From positions 135,082,714-135,146,713 of the forward strand of contig CM057460.1 in the NCBI GenBank assembly GCA_030035585.1: a stretch of DNA of 64,000 nucleotides. The letters are read 5' to 3'. This DNA comes from Dugong dugon. Its lineage: Eukaryota > Chordata > Mammalia > Sirenia > Dugongidae. Positions within the stretch are counted from its first letter, which is position 1. Each line of letters starts with the position of its first letter. The position numbers and the translations under genes are program-made. The notes under the pieces are model-generated. The model did not search any database. It saw only the letters and a list, made by a program, of their open reading frames with translations, and was not told the origin of the DNA. Below are positions 42,678 through 55,212 of the stretch, piece by piece.

Positions 42678-45600
42678 AGAATTTTTTCTGTGTTATAAAA
42701 AGATTTTCTGGGTGTCTGGGTGCATGCTTGAATGATTGACAAACCACTACTTCCAAATTCAGCACATACTTGATCTATTTATTTTTCTCATCTGTAACAA
42801 CACTTAGAATAACATACATTTGGGGGAGTGAAGGAACATTAAAGCTTTAGCCTTATGATATGTATCAGTCTCCTGAGAGATCATATAAAATGTGACTATG
42901 GCCAGGTAACTTAATGCCGACGGCCACTTGTAAGATAAAACACTTTCTTTAATAGGTTTTAGATTTTTATTAGTATAGTTATTCTTAAGAGATGAAGTAT
43001 GAATTTATTTTTACTTTTTAAAAATGTTATGATTTATTACTCTTATAAAGCATGACTATTTGAATACAGTTAGATTTATAACAGAGGAGTCTAAATATTT
43101 TTGTCTTTCCTTTCAGACCTAAATTCTATTGTGAAATTTTTTTTTTATCATCGTATTAATTCTATTAGAAGAAATTAGTAATTGGAATATACTGTAGATC
43201 TGTAGGAAACTTTTGGCGATAATTGTTTAACAACTCATATAATAATTATCTACTCTTTCTTTTAGATTATCTTCTAGAATATTGGGTTGATGTAAAGCAG
43301 GTTTTTAAAAAATTAAAAGCTATTGAATCATGACTATATCATTTTAAAAGTCATAACTGCAGTTGTTTCTCTTCATATTTTTGAAGTCATTTGCTAAAAG
43401 CAATTAAATAATTAGTATATAATTTTAAAAGTCATAACTGCAATTATTTCTCTTCATCATATTTTTTCAAGTCATTTGCTGAAGATATGTCTTTATATTT
43501 AGAGTTCAATACTTAGGTCCTGATGGATCTTACCTGGGTTATTTATCATTCTTTCTATACCATAAATGGATTGCTAATTTTTTGCCATCACTGTTTCCAA
43601 GTAGATGATGAATTTTTATTTCCGTTTACAGTTCATTGTTTTTAGTATGGTTGTACTTTGTTATGTTGTACACATGAAGACTTATTACGGAAACAGTCAG
43701 ATTCACCTTAGTTACTCCTTTTGTTTAATCATTAAAAGGTCTATTTTCTTTGTAGAAAAACGACTTTAATATTTAACATACATCAGCCACGGGGAGCTTG
43801 CTTGGTTGATTTGTAAGGGTGCTATTGTTGTTTAGTTAATATATTCTTTGTGTATAATTCTGGTTCTTCAAAACACAGCGATTTAGAGAAAGTGAACTTT
43901 CATTCTACTACCTTCAATATATTTTGACACTTTGGGGTGTTTGTGGGAAATTCTAAGAATTTTTCTTTTTTTTTAGCCATAAGCCAAGGTAATTTTTTTT
44001 TGCGGGGAGGGGGGTAATTTAAAGAGATGAGCACTCTAAAAGCCAAGTAATTAGTCATTTTTTTTTTGGCCATTTTGTTTTAGAATCAGAATTTTAAAAA
44101 TAATAAACTCAGTTTAAAACAAAACATTACAGGATGCATTAAACCATTATGCACTTTGGTCACATGCATTTATTCCAATAAAACTTGGATGCAGGATACA
44201 TCTCTAGCTAGTTGGGTATAATGGGAAAAATCTTCCTGACTGTTTTGCAAAGAAAACAGAGACTTTCTCAGCAATTAGGTCTTATTGATGAGAGCGAGAT
44301 AATTTTATCCTAATCTGTTTTCTAATAAAGAAGTTAAAAGGCACATTTGATTCTAACATATATGAAAACATTATCTAAATTATTAATGTGCCCCTTTTCC
44401 CTTGAGATAAATTAATCTAGTTGCATATGGTTTCCCCTTTCTGCTTAGCATCAGAATTTAATATGACTGGACCTGAGGAATGTACACAGTATATACTTAA
44501 AATTCTGTTGGAATAAAATACAGAAGTTTAAAATAAAGTTGCGGTTTAAGATACGCTAGAATTACTCAAGCCTTTCAACTCAAAGTCTTATTTGACAAGA
44601 AATTTTAGCAACAATGATGAAATAAATTGCACTTACTTTTACCCTAGAAACATTATTCTGCTAATTGAAATAATGTAGCGATTTGTTAAGATTATAGTGA
44701 AGGTACTAGAATGGAATTTGATTTTTACAGAAGCTGTCTTCTCCTTGCCTAGGTAGATTTGAGTGTCTCGTTTTCATTTGCACTCTGTGGGAACCTTCAT
44801 GATTTTTCTTAAAAAAATCAAAGGATAACATAATGGGGTCCTTTTTGTGGTTTGATTTTGTGCCATAATATTTTAGATTTTATAAGGGTTTTGCTTTTAA
44901 GCAAATGGTCTATTTTTCATCATTACCATTTAGCTTAGGTCAAAAGATCTTAATGAAAACCAATATCAAAACTATATTACACATTGCTAAATATTTATAT
45001 TTCAAAACCATCATAGGTAATTGGTACTAGAAGGAAATAAATTGATTTTGTATTTTAAATGTATTATATATATTTTTATAAATGACCCAATTCAATGTAT
45101 ATATAGTACTGTACTCACTTGTATATATTTAGATGTAGAAAAAAATCATTTTTAAATTAGGAGCTTGTTCCAGTGATAGTACTGTAACTGTATACTCCAC
45201 ATCTTGCTTTGTAGACTTTGGCTCATTTTGGCTGGATTCACCAAAACACCAGGGGATAGAATTATGTGGCTGTCACAGCTATATTGAAGTAAAAATTGTA
45301 TTTCTCAGCAGTTTTTATCATTTAATATACTAGACTGCCTGTCAGCTTGGTTTTGAATATGTGAGTTTCATGAAATTTAAATAATTTCCCCTTAAAAATA
45401 AACCATAGTAATGTTACTATTATGTTTTAAATTATGCAGTGTAACAGCTGGTGCATCTCTTTGGCTTTGCCTCATTTGATTTTGAAGATGTCTTTTATAG
45501 TGGTGCCTATTTGATAGAGTGTGAGCATTTTGTAGTTTTACATAAACTGTAAAACCATCTGCCACCTCTTGGAATGGTTTCCAGCATTGTGTTAAAAATC

Positions 45601-46590
45601 AAAACTTAGTACTTTTTGTTGGCTTTGAGGAGGTCCATTTAAAATCCTGGTGCTTTTGGTTTATGTATCACCCTGCACAATGCCACCCTTAGTTTTCTAA
45701 GTCCAAAAATACTCTCTGTCTCTTTTTTAAATTATAGATGTCATTTGGAAATTCTCGTGTTAGTGATGTTTTATCCAACTGTGTGACACTGCAGTGCTTT
45801 GGTTGGGAACACTTTATAAAGGCTGTGCATTCTGTATCACAGGACTATTTTTCTCATTAGTCAGTTCACTTTATTAGTTGTTTACAGACTGTTTCTTTTA
45901 TTGATAGCATTTTGTCCACATGAGGAAAATAATTCACAAGTATTTCTTGGTCCATATTGCACATTTTCGTACATCGTGTAATTTTTTTTCTTTTTCCACA
46001 CTGATTTAAAAGTACAGCATAGAAATTAAGGTCCGAATCTCAGTGGTTACTGGACAGGTGAAATCATCTTCCCTCAGTCAGTGCGTGGAAGCCAGCAATC
46101 TGATGGAAATGTGGTTATGGTAACACTGGGCTTGAGAAGCCTGCAGGGGAGCCTTCTTATTTCACTGTGTAAAGTAAGGCAGTTTTAATTATCTGAGAAA
46201 AATCTATTGTGTTACCCAAGAAGCACATAGTTGTAGTACAATATGATGGATTTAAATTTTTTTTGATTGTACACAAATATGAAAAACTGCATATTACTTA
46301 GCTGGGGAATCACATCCACAATATCAAACTCCTCTTCTCAGAGGATGAATATAATCAGTGTTGTAGAGAGTAAATACATTGGTGAGAAAAACATTTTGTG
46401 TTCTAAAGCATGCTGCACATAGAACCACCATGAGCTTGTCTCTCTCTCTCTCTTATTTAGAATTGTATATACTCCAAGGTTTCATGAGTTCAGACATTCC
46501 TTGTGTATTTACACAAGAAATACAGGCTCCAGTATAACTACTTAGCATAAAAGCCAGAGAAGCCAGAGCAGAATATACTTTTCCTTGTAA
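42678..46590. other. Very AT-rich unique intron sequence
   Basis: No frame of 60 codons on either strand over about 4 kb and no SINE or LINE recognised. One imperfect tandem duplication is listed. The absence of afrotherian repeats across this stretch contrasts with both flanks. Confidence 0.5.
43336..43485 (+). repeat. Imperfect tandem duplication, period about 81 bp
   Basis: ATTTTAAAAGTCATAACTGCAGTTGTTTCTC... AGTCATTTGCTAAAAG at 43336-43400 recurs at 43417-43485 as ATTTTAAAAGTCATAACTGCAATTATTTCTC... AGTCATTTGCTGAAG. Confidence 0.9.
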
Positions 46591-46599
46591 GCATTTGCC

Positions 46600-47350
46600 A
46601 CCTCGCTCAGATAAGTTACAGAATTCCATTATCCAAATTGTTACACATGTGTGACAGAGGTTGACCTTTCGTCATGTCAGTCCTTTTTGTGTAGGCCCCA
46701 GGCTCCAGCCTAATGGCTCAAACCCTGATTTACTCACTGTAATAAGGGCAGGAGGTCGAGCAATTGTCAGGCTGCCTGTTCGTACTCTTCTTGGAGCCTG
46801 GTTGAAGGCTGTTAACACAAAGCTTTTCAAAGTGAATTTACAACCCACACCACTGACAGAGGCCAATCAGTGCACCATAAATGTCAGGTTAGTGAGATTG
46901 AGCAGTAAGTAAAGTACTGACAGCACACTATTGGCTGGAATCAATTGGCCAAGGTTTAACTGAGAAGAGCAAGCTATGAGTGGCGGGCTTAGGGAAAGAG
47001 CTAAGTGTGCAGCCTGGGTTTCCATGTGGAGTACATGGATTTACCTGTTAGTCGGAGTGTGCGGGTTGGGACGTCACACATTTGTTTCAGCGCATCTGGC
47101 ATCATCCGTGTTGATGTGATTCACGATGTGGGAGTTGAGAGTGGTGGGGTCTGCTGACCGAGGTGTGGTGTTAAACAAAAACAAAAACCTCACTTAGAGT
47201 GAAAGCAGCGAGAGAAACTATCAAAATACAGGACTGTCAGAACGGGTGGGGAGGGGGACAACTCAGAGCATTACAGTTCAGTGAAAGGTGATTCGTTCTA
47301 ATTCCAAAACTAACAGATTTCCACAGAGGCGCAGGTACAAATAAGCCTGC
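46600..47350. promoter_or_regulatory. Candidate conserved intronic element
   Basis: Repeat-free and less AT-rich than its surroundings. It has nuclear-receptor-like half sites (GACAGAGGTTGACCTTTCG at 46653-46671), CCAATCAG (46862-46869), a CRE-like GACGTCAC (47070-47077) and an E-box-like CATCTGG. It is open on both strands (83 codons at 46661-46912 +, 64 at 46672-46866 -). The + frame resembles no PRDM6 exon and lacks a convincing acceptor-donor pair. Confidence 0.35.
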
Positions 47351-48659
47351 TCTTTTGCTGTTCCTAAGGCGCAGCAGTACGAAACTTTCGTGGAAGTCAC
47401 TAATGAGTGATTATGGGCTGAGGGTCTGAATATCCATGAGATGTTGTTTCCCCACCAGACAGAATGTTTTTATCATTTTGTATAATGACAGCCTGGACAA
47501 CAATTCATTTAGTTCTGAAGGCATCAGCATTAAAATGGAGGAATCCATTAAAACGCTGTATGCAAGGATTTATAAATTAGGCAATTTCCTTGATTATTGC
47601 AATCATTTACAAAATTGATTGTTCTAGTGTGGTGTAGACAGATTTCAGCAATGGTCATTGACAACAAGCACATTCTCTGATATCTGTAGCTACTGGTCAC
47701 TAAACCAGGTCACTCTTCCCCCTACTGTGCTGTTCTTGGTCTCAAGGTCAGGCAGGCTCTCAAAGAAGCTTATAATTATAAAGTTACATTTGCCTTCGGG
47801 GGAGACCCATCTAGGGTGTAAAGGTAGGTGTGAGTTGTTCTGAAGCTTGTAGCATTGTTTCTGTGTTTTAATTATAATTTTTTTAAAGGGTGTTGATGAT
47901 CCTGGTATGGATTGGATCAGTTGTTAGACTAGATTTTGATGATATGCCAACTTAAAAGGAAATAATTTTTGCAAATTTTGGTTGTAAATATTTATTTGAT
48001 TGAAGATCTAAAAGTCAATAATGTGTTTTATTTGTTGGTCCTTAGAGTTCTAATTAACCAATAGATGTATCGTAGAGTCACTGGATTTTTGGTCAATTAA
48101 TTCTGGAAGGCATAATCAAGACATTGTTACAAGTGTGAATTGCTCAAGATGCTGCAGATTTTCCTATACAAGAACGCACACAACAAGTCCACTTGATGCT
48201 TAATCACTAACCACAAACCACAAAGTTGCTTTTATTCCTAAAATATCAGAGATGGCCATGCCAAATCTACAGAGCTCTCTGTCCAATGAAAGCTAGCCAT
48301 GCGGTTTAGGCTTAGTAGAAATAACTGAATTGGGGACATTTGTTTTTAATCATAATTTTGTTTTTAATCGTTATTTCCCCCTTTTGAGATTTTTAACACA
48401 AACTGGGGCTTGTAAAAATAATAATGTTTTAGAAAATTGTCTAACACAGTGTTGAGAGGGCAAACATCTTTAGTTTGTCTTGATTGTGAATACATAATAA
48501 TTTGATCTCCAGATACTTCTTTGTTTAAAAGTGGAAGTATGTTTCAGGAAGTCAGATGGTTGTTGCCTAGTAAGTTAGAAGTTCATACATTTTCATTTTT
48601 AATTAGTTGTAAAATTTACTGCTTAAAAATTCAATAAAAGGCAATATTTTTACTTCGGT

Positions 48660-49335
48660 TTTCTTGATATTATCTCCCTCTTTTATTTAAATTTTTTTTT
48701 CCCCCCAGCATTTCTGGTTTCTGTTAAGACTTAAAAGCCGTGTGGCTAGTTCTCTGGTGGGTGAACTATGAACAAGGCACTCAGTTGTATAAATGATTTT
48801 CCCAGGGCCCCTGTACATTTATTTAATAAACCAAAATCTACAGCATCTAACTGTGAAATAATTATATGAAATTAAGCCCATTTTATTAAAACGAACAGTG
48901 TTTTTCACCCTGTGATCATTTTAAATTAAATTGCCTCAGATAATGGAGTGTCTCTTATAGAAACATTTAATGTAATCTAATTCAGTAGAAACTTCTTAAG
49001 TGCTTTTTAATTGGAATCAAATTAAATGTAATCAAGTCATGTTTTCAGCGTCTTGTAAAGCACTGAGAGCTAAATGTTGTTGGTACACTTGGGAATATTA
49101 CTGCTTATCACAGAAGTAACAGTACTAAATTCTCAAACATCCATGCATACTCCGAAATGGTCAGTAGCCCCTAAATATATCCTAGTTTAGAATAAAACAC
49201 CTTTGGAACCCATTTTCTTTGCCTCCAACTTATATTAAAATTCATTTGTGATATAAAAAATATACAAATAGTGTCTGGAGGAAAGAGTTCTGAAAAATGT
49301 TGGACTGCTGAGGAAAGCAGTTGATTACAGTTTAT
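48660..49335. promoter_or_regulatory. Candidate conserved AT-rich element
   Basis: Dense AT-hook and homeodomain-like words without repeat signature (CATTTATTTAATAAACC, TTTTAAATTAAATTGCC, CTTTTTAATTGGAATC, GTAATTAATTG). No frame. Inference from composition. Confidence 0.3.
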
Positions 49336-49837
49336 CGTAATTAATTGTTATTTAAAAATTGACCCAGATAACCCACAAAAAGGAGAACATTGGTAGACTT
49401 TAAAAAGTGGAAATGAATTTTTGTATTAAAAATAATTAATGTTCACCTTAAGAAATTCAAACTAGATAAAAGTGTAAAACAGTGGTAACCATTGTTGACA
49501 GATTTTATACTGGCTTTTTGAGAGATGACTTTGGGTGTCATACAATGCATCTTTATTTCATTGAACTACAGTTTTGGTAAAACTTCTTAATACTACAAAA
49601 TGTATTGTAAAAACACCAACAAATGGCACTGTTTTCATAGGATGTCCTGCAGTTGTTTAAATTTGGCTGACCTATGGATAGATTTTGATTTTATGTCTAA
49701 ACCCATCCTCCTCCCTATGTATCTTTTCAGGTGGAAAATTTCATTAACAGTCTGCAGACCCTACTGATCTTATAGAAATGCTGCTACTGGTATTTTCAAA
49801 TGTTATACAGCACAAGCCTTTAATAAGACCAGAACCT

Positions 49838-50022
49838 TTAGGAGCCCTGGTGGCACAGTGGTTAAAGCAATCGACTGTTAACTGAAAGGTCGGTGATTCA
49901 AAACCACCAGCTCTGTGGGAGAAAGATGTGGCAGTCTGCTTCCATAGAGATTTACAACCTTGGAAACCCTATGGGGTCGCTATGAGTCGGATTTTTACTC
50001 AATGGCAGTAGGTTTTGGTTTA
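49838..50022 (+). repeat. AfroSINE, long subtype
   Basis: GGAGCCCTGGTGGCACAGTGG, GGGAGAAAGATGTGGCAGTC and GGGGTCGCTATGAGTCGG, then a T/G-rich end. Confidence 0.95.
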
Positions 50023-51407
50023 TAGGGAGATTTTAATTGTCCTCAGAGAAGGAAAGAGAAAATTTCTGTTTTTATTTTTATACATGAAAGTGTTAACAAA
50101 AAAGGAGCAGATCTCTTGGAAATGCTTGTCTAAGTAGGAAGCCTCATTAATTTATCTAGCTGTGTGTGAGACTTTAGGGAAACTACTTCTTTATATCTCC
50201 ATTTCTTCATGTGTAAAGGAGAGTCATATTGGATTGTTATGAGAATTAGAGGAACAATATTTTTGACTTACGTGTAACAATTGAGACTTTTTCCCTTTTT
50301 CAACTGGGATTTTAGCAGTAATTTTCAAGTCTGGTGAACACTGCACAAGATGTAAAGGGTCTCACCATTTATCTGTTAAAACAAAAGATTGTACACAGTA
50401 GACTATGATGCACAATTTGGATTTAATTACTCATTAGAACATTGGGCTCAAATAATATTTAAATGCAGATTTATTTAGCACTACTTACAAGTAAGAATAG
50501 ATTACGTACTAAAGGGATACCAAACAACATGGATATAAAAAAAAATCATTGGTTGACTTTAATTTTAAACTTCTGCTTCTAATGGGAGGACAGCAGGGAT
50601 AACTGCAATGTTAGGCACCTAAAGAAATTTCCTAGATGTACATGATTTCAGCAGGTGAAATGCTCACTCATAATCCTCACAGCAAAGAACTGACTCGCAA
50701 TATGAAAATATAAGGAGAATGACTTAGTAACATAAAGAAAAACCACAAGGAAGTCGTAAAATCTTAAGGTCTTTTGAACATGGACCTCAAATCAGGAGCA
50801 ATTCATTAAGTAGGTTTGACACTGGATATTGAATTCTGAAATAGAAAACATTTCAACGTTTAGCATATTGTGACTTGTCAGTAAATATTAAAAGACAACA
50901 AATCAAGGCAGTGACACATTTGTTTTGTCCATAAAAATATGTGTGCAGCTGCATGTGTGCCAGTGAACGCAGGCATAATAATACATCATACAAATTCAGG
51001 ATACATGTCAATGCTGACTCTATGAAAAGCAAGAATTCCAAGTGACAGTCTGCAGTTAGAAATTTTACATAAAAAACATAAATGTCAAAACTTGTCGTAA
51101 AGAATAAAAATTTAGACTAAAATTAATATATTACTAATATATAGTATATTTTGGTTTCATATGAATCATTTCTTTTATGGTACCTAGAATTTTTATTTTG
51201 ATGGCAGTCTAAGAAGAGGTGATATTCAAAATATTTGGCAACTATTCAGCCCAGACCCTGCCCACAAGCCTGGATACCTGCAGTTGTATCTGAGTTCCAC
51301 TAGCTGAAGATCAGCTTTGATCTTAAGATAGTGGCTGAACTTCAGCAAAGCTATTAAGCAAAGAAATAGTAAGAATAGTAATCTATATTTTCAGTGTTTT
51401 TCTTTAG
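50023..51407. other. Unique AT-rich intron sequence
   Basis: Nothing recognised. A 62-codon minus frame (50853-51041) has no support. Confidence 0.5.
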
Positions 51408-51590
51408 CTCAGTAGTTCTTAAAATCTAGTGTACATAAGAATTTCCAGGCTCAGGGGCCAGGTAAAATGCAATCAAATGTAAAATGTTCTGATTCAGTAG
51501 TCCTGGGTTGGGGCCCAGGAATCCATTTTCTTAACAAACACTCCAGGTAGTCCTGGAACTACACTTTAAGAAGCAAAATGCTAGCTGGAC
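51408..51590 (+). repeat. MER5A-type DNA transposon fragment
   Basis: CTCAGTAGTTCTTAAAATC, TCTGATTCAGTAGTCCTGGGTTGGGGCCC and AACTACACTTTAAGAAGC follow the order of MER5A, a short hAT-Charlie derivative. Confidence 0.8.
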
Positions 51591-51920
51591 CACTCTCAAC
51601 CTTACCTCTGGTTGATGTCAGCCTCCTTTGCTGCCTCTTCTCTTGTTCTTGCTACTTGTGAGCGCGCCTGGCCTCTCTTCTGCTGACCCGTTCCATACCT
51701 GGTCTAGCCCTGTTCCTGTGGTAATTCTAGTCTCAACCTTACTGTCATCCCTGGTAAGTCTTGGCTAGCTTCTCCTTTGGGCATTTCCAGTCTCCTCCCT
51801 TACCACCTTCTTCCGTCTCTCCCTCTTTGTCTCATATTTACATGGATGATAGATACATTGATAGATATAGATATGTAGATAAATATAGATGTAAGTATTA
51901 AGAACTGCTAATAGCAAAAT
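51591..51920. other. Unique sequence with a GATA-rich microsatellite
   Basis: GATAGATACATTGATAGATATAGATATG (51847-51890 region) is a degenerate (GATA)n tract; otherwise unremarkable. Confidence 0.7.
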
Positions 51921-52076
51921 GGAGCCCTGGTGGTGCAGTGGTTCAGTAATACGGCTGCTAACCAAAAGGTCAGCAGCTCGAATCCACCAGCTGCTCCTTG
52001 GAAACCCTATGGGGCAGTTCTACTCTGTCCTGTAGGGTTGCTGTGAGTCAGAATCGACTTGATGGCAATGGGTTTG
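51921..52076 (+). repeat. AfroSINE
   Basis: GGAGCCCTGGTGGTGCAGTGG, GCAGCTCGAATCCACCAGCTGC, GGGTTGCTGTGAGTCAGAATCG, then GATGGCAATGGGTTTGG. Close to the family consensus. Confidence 0.96.
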
Positions 52077-52200
52077 GGGAACAGCAAAATGGCTGACTTT
52101 CATCTTTTCTTTACCCTAGAACTCCTCCTGGCCAGGTGTCAAGAAGCACCCAAAAAGGCAGAAAGCTTTACACTGCATGTAAACCACAGTGTGTAATTAA

Positions 52201-52408
52201 ACACCAGTTTGCCTTCCAGTCAGTTCAGACTCATGGTGACCCCATGTGTGTCGGAGTAGAACTGTACTCCATAGGATTTTTAATAACTGATTTTTCAGAA
52301 GTAGATCTCTAGGGCTTTCTTCCAAGGTGCCTCCGGGTAGACTTGAACCACCAACCTTTTGGTTAGCAGCCGAGGGCATTAACGGTTAGCACTGCCCAAG
52401 GACTCCCA
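52201..52408 (-). repeat. AfroSINE, long subtype, antisense
   Basis: TTGCCTTCCAGTCAGTTCAGAC, GTCGGAGTAGAACTGTACTCC, CCACCAACCTTTTGGTTAGCAGCCG and CACTGCCCAAGGACTCCC. Confidence 0.92.
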
Positions 52409-52484
52409 GTGTGTAATTAGCCCCTAAGTAACCAAAGCATGCTTCAGTAGGAGGTGGCCCACTGGAGGACATTTGGTGAGTGAA

Positions 52485-52575
52485 ACTCTGGCCTGGTGTT
52501 CACAGGACCTGAGTTCCAGCTCTCACTTAGTCTGAGCTATGTGACCATAAACAGGATATCTTAACTCCCTAAGCT
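52485..52575 (+). repeat. MIR fragment
   Basis: TTCACAGGACCTGAGTTCCAGC and GAGCTATGTGACCATAAACAGG are the MIR core. Confidence 0.65.
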
Positions 52576-53199
52576 TTTATCAGCCATACAGCTGGCCACA
52601 CTGTCCTCTCCGCTTCTCCTGCCATCTCCTTCTGTGCACTTCTGTGTCATATGGAGAGGCCATATGCTCATTGCATGACATTTAGGATCTGTAGTCGGTA
52701 AATTTTCCATATGCCAACTTCATCTGCAAATTTGCCTATCTTTTTCTGTCTTCATGCACGGCTTCCCATTTCTGCCCTTCAGTGGAGGTAGTCTGTGGGC
52801 ATGGCAGCCTGTTTTCTGGTCTTAACTCATCACACGCAGAGAGCTCACCTGTTCTTATCATTTCAGTTGCTCCCTATGAGGGATAGTTGTCGGACTCCTT
52901 TCCCAACACTGATCTCTTTCTTCTTCCCCCCACCCGCCACTCATCTCTCTTAAATCCTGTATCCTTAGTTGCCTATGGGACATCTCTGTTTGGATGTTCA
53001 GTCATGGTCTGAAATTGAGTTTACTAACTGACTCCCCCATGTTCCTCCAAACAGGTGTTCCTTTATTCTCAACTTATGGTGCTGTCATATTTTTTGGCCT
53101 ATGAGTCCAACATTTTGGAGTTACTGTCATGGTTTTTTAAATATTTGTATCCCTAGCGGTTAACACAGTATCTAGCATACAGCAGGTACTTAATAAATA
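52576..53199. other. Unique intron sequence with an L2-like end
   Basis: ATTTGTATCCCTAGCGG... CAGTATCTAGCATACAGCAGGTACTTAATAAATACTG (53145-53205) resembles the L2 3' tail. The rest is unassigned. Confidence 0.5.
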
Positions 53200-53204
53200 C
53201 TGTT

Positions 53205-53430
53205 GATCTGAAAACAGTAACAGCTAACATTATTAAGTTGAATCTATGTGCCAAGCACTCTACCAGAAGCTTTATAGGGGTTTTCTTAGTTCATCCTCAA
53301 AATATTCCAATGAAGTAAGGAACCCATTGCACAGAGAGATTAAGTAACTTGCTCCAAATTGTATGTAGCAGCAGTAGGATTTCCACAGAGGTGTTGTGGA
53401 CTGCAAAGTCCTTGCTCTTAACCAGTCTGT
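53205..53430 (+). repeat. MIR-type SINE
   Basis: GTGCCAAGCACTCTACCAG, TTCATCCTCAAAATATTCC, CACAGAGAGATTAAGTAACTTGC. Confidence 0.8.
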
Positions 53431-54775
53431 TGCTGTGCTGCTTTCCCCCTCCCACTATTTGACGTAAATGCCCATTAAATTATGGGGTCTCAGTCTCTGG
53501 TATAGACTCCTCTGTCCAGCTGGCCTTGGCCTTTTGGCCTGGATGTGAGCTTTCCCTCCTTGATAGATGCTGCATTGGTTCCTCAGATACAGGCCAGCCA
53601 CAGCTTCACAGATTCCCCAGTAGTCCAGGCCCTTGACATAATTAGTCTACCTTGTGTTCCAGACCATGGGCTCCATATTCATTATCCCAGAGAGTCTAGA
53701 TAATTCCCCAGCATTTAGTGAAATCAATCTATCACACATTTACTGAGAACCTACCATGAATGAGGCATTGTATAAGTCACAAAGATGGGCACACCTACCC
53801 TCACAACAATACCCTCAAGGAGTGTAAGGTAGTAGGACCTTGAGCAATTCTAATTGGAAGCAGTGTGTGAAAAGTGCTTTTGTGGGTACACAGAGAGGGA
53901 GAAGTGACTTCCTGCTGGGAAGATCAGGGAAAGGGGAAATTTGATCTGGAGGACAGAGATGGTTAATACAGGGAGAGTCAGAGGTTGGGAGGAAAGGCCC
54001 AGTCCCTCCTCCCTGAGGGCCCACTGCCTTGCCAAGCCCAGCTCCTCTATCTCTGCCTGTTCCTTCACTCTCACTAAGCTAGCTGCTGCTTATTCTTCAC
54101 CGGTGTCTTGCAAATTTCCACAGCTGTGATTTTGCCTAAGCTGTTTCTTTACCCAGAAGATTTTCCCCCCTTATTCTGGTCAACCTCTATCTTTTACTTT
54201 TTTAGAGTCACATCTCCGAAGAATTCCTTTTGGGCTAATCCCACGTCTTCACTACCCTGTCCACATTCTCTTTCCTTCACCTATCCCCTTGACTGTTGTT
54301 AAGGTGTTGCTTTGTCACCTGATATTGCTTGTAGCCTCAGTTGGTTTGGTAGCCTTATATGGGAGGAGCCCAAATAGGTGTTTTGTTTCTTTTGTATTCC
54401 AGAGTAAGTGCTCGACACTAGATGTGCCTGCTGAAAGAACGGTGGTAAGTGCACAGTAAGGCTGGCAACAGCTAACATGACTTCCAATTGGGAAATGTTA
54501 ACCAGGACAGCATGGTTTTAAACCAGCACACTTTCCCCTGGAGCCTCAACCTGAGGCTGAACGAGAATGACTACTCTATGACAGGGTTCATGGGCTTCTT
54601 CCTGTAAGTGAGAGAGGAGGAGGACTTTAACCAGCTATGAGAGACATCAAAAATCCTTCTTTGGAAAATAATTAATAACCAAGTATTATCTCATACATTT
54701 AAAACCTGAAAGCAGAAGTTTCACTTACTAAAATTCATTTATTCAACAGATATTAATAGATTGAATGCTGCTGCA
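53431..54775. other. Unique intron sequence
   Basis: No gene or recognisable repeat. Frames of 62-74 codons on both strands are unsupported. Confidence 0.45.
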
Positions 54776-55032
54776 TACCTAGTACTGATCTATGTGTGGG
54801 ACTATACTGCAAGCAGTGAATAAAACCAAGTCCTTACTCCACTGAACCTCACATTTAATTGATAATAAGAAATAAGATAAAAAGAAAGATAATAAACACA
54901 GAAATTAGTAAAATCTGTCAGGTAATAAGGGCTGTTAAGAAAATGAGTCATAGTAAGGGGATGGGGAGTGATTGGTGTGTGTGAGGCAGTAGTCAGGGAA
55001 GGCACCTTGTAAGGTAGCTTGCAAGATAGACT
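54776..55032 (+). repeat. Old mammalian interspersed repeat, left part
   Basis: AATAAAACCAAGTCCTTACTCC, AAGGGCTGTTAAGAAAATG and GTCAGGGAAGGCACC. The same repeat appears to resume at 62061 (GACATTTAAGAAGAGACC... AAAGAATCACTCTGGGTGCTG). I recognise it as a recurrent mammalian repeat but cannot name the family with confidence. Confidence 0.55.
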
Positions 55033-55103
55033 ATAGGATGCCCAGTTAAAGTTGAATTTCAGATAAACAGTGAATAATTTTTTAGTATAAGTATATTCCA
55101 AAT
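55033..55103 (+). repeat. Palindromic repeat, left arm
   Basis: GGATGCCCAGTTAAAGTTG... AGTATAAGTATATTCCAAAT is complementary to 61980-62052 (ACATACTTACACTAAAAATC... CTTTAACTGGGTATCC). The centre was opened by a SINE insertion. Likely a non-autonomous DNA transposon; family not named. Confidence 0.8.
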
Positions 55104-55212
55104 GGGTCCCTGGGTGGCACAAATAATTTGTGTTTGACTACTCTTCTAAAAGTTGGCGGTTCAGACTCAGTGGCACCGTGCAAGAAAGGCCTAGAGATCT
55201 GCTTCCATAAAG
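55104..55212 (+). repeat. AfroSINE (host of the ERVL), first part
   Basis: GGGTCCCTGGGTGGCACAAATAATTTG... CTGCTTCCATAAAGATT. It continues at 55405-55426 (AAAACCCTATGGAGCAG) and 61897-61967. TATATTCCAAAT (55092-55103) and TATATCTCAAAT (61968-61979), 10 of 12 alike, are its target duplication. Confidence 0.88.

Noticed and set aside
46661-46912. 83-codon frame as the missing PRDM6 PR-domain exon
   Set aside because: The translation lacks all expected PR-domain residues, and no acceptor or donor in phase 0 flanks it.
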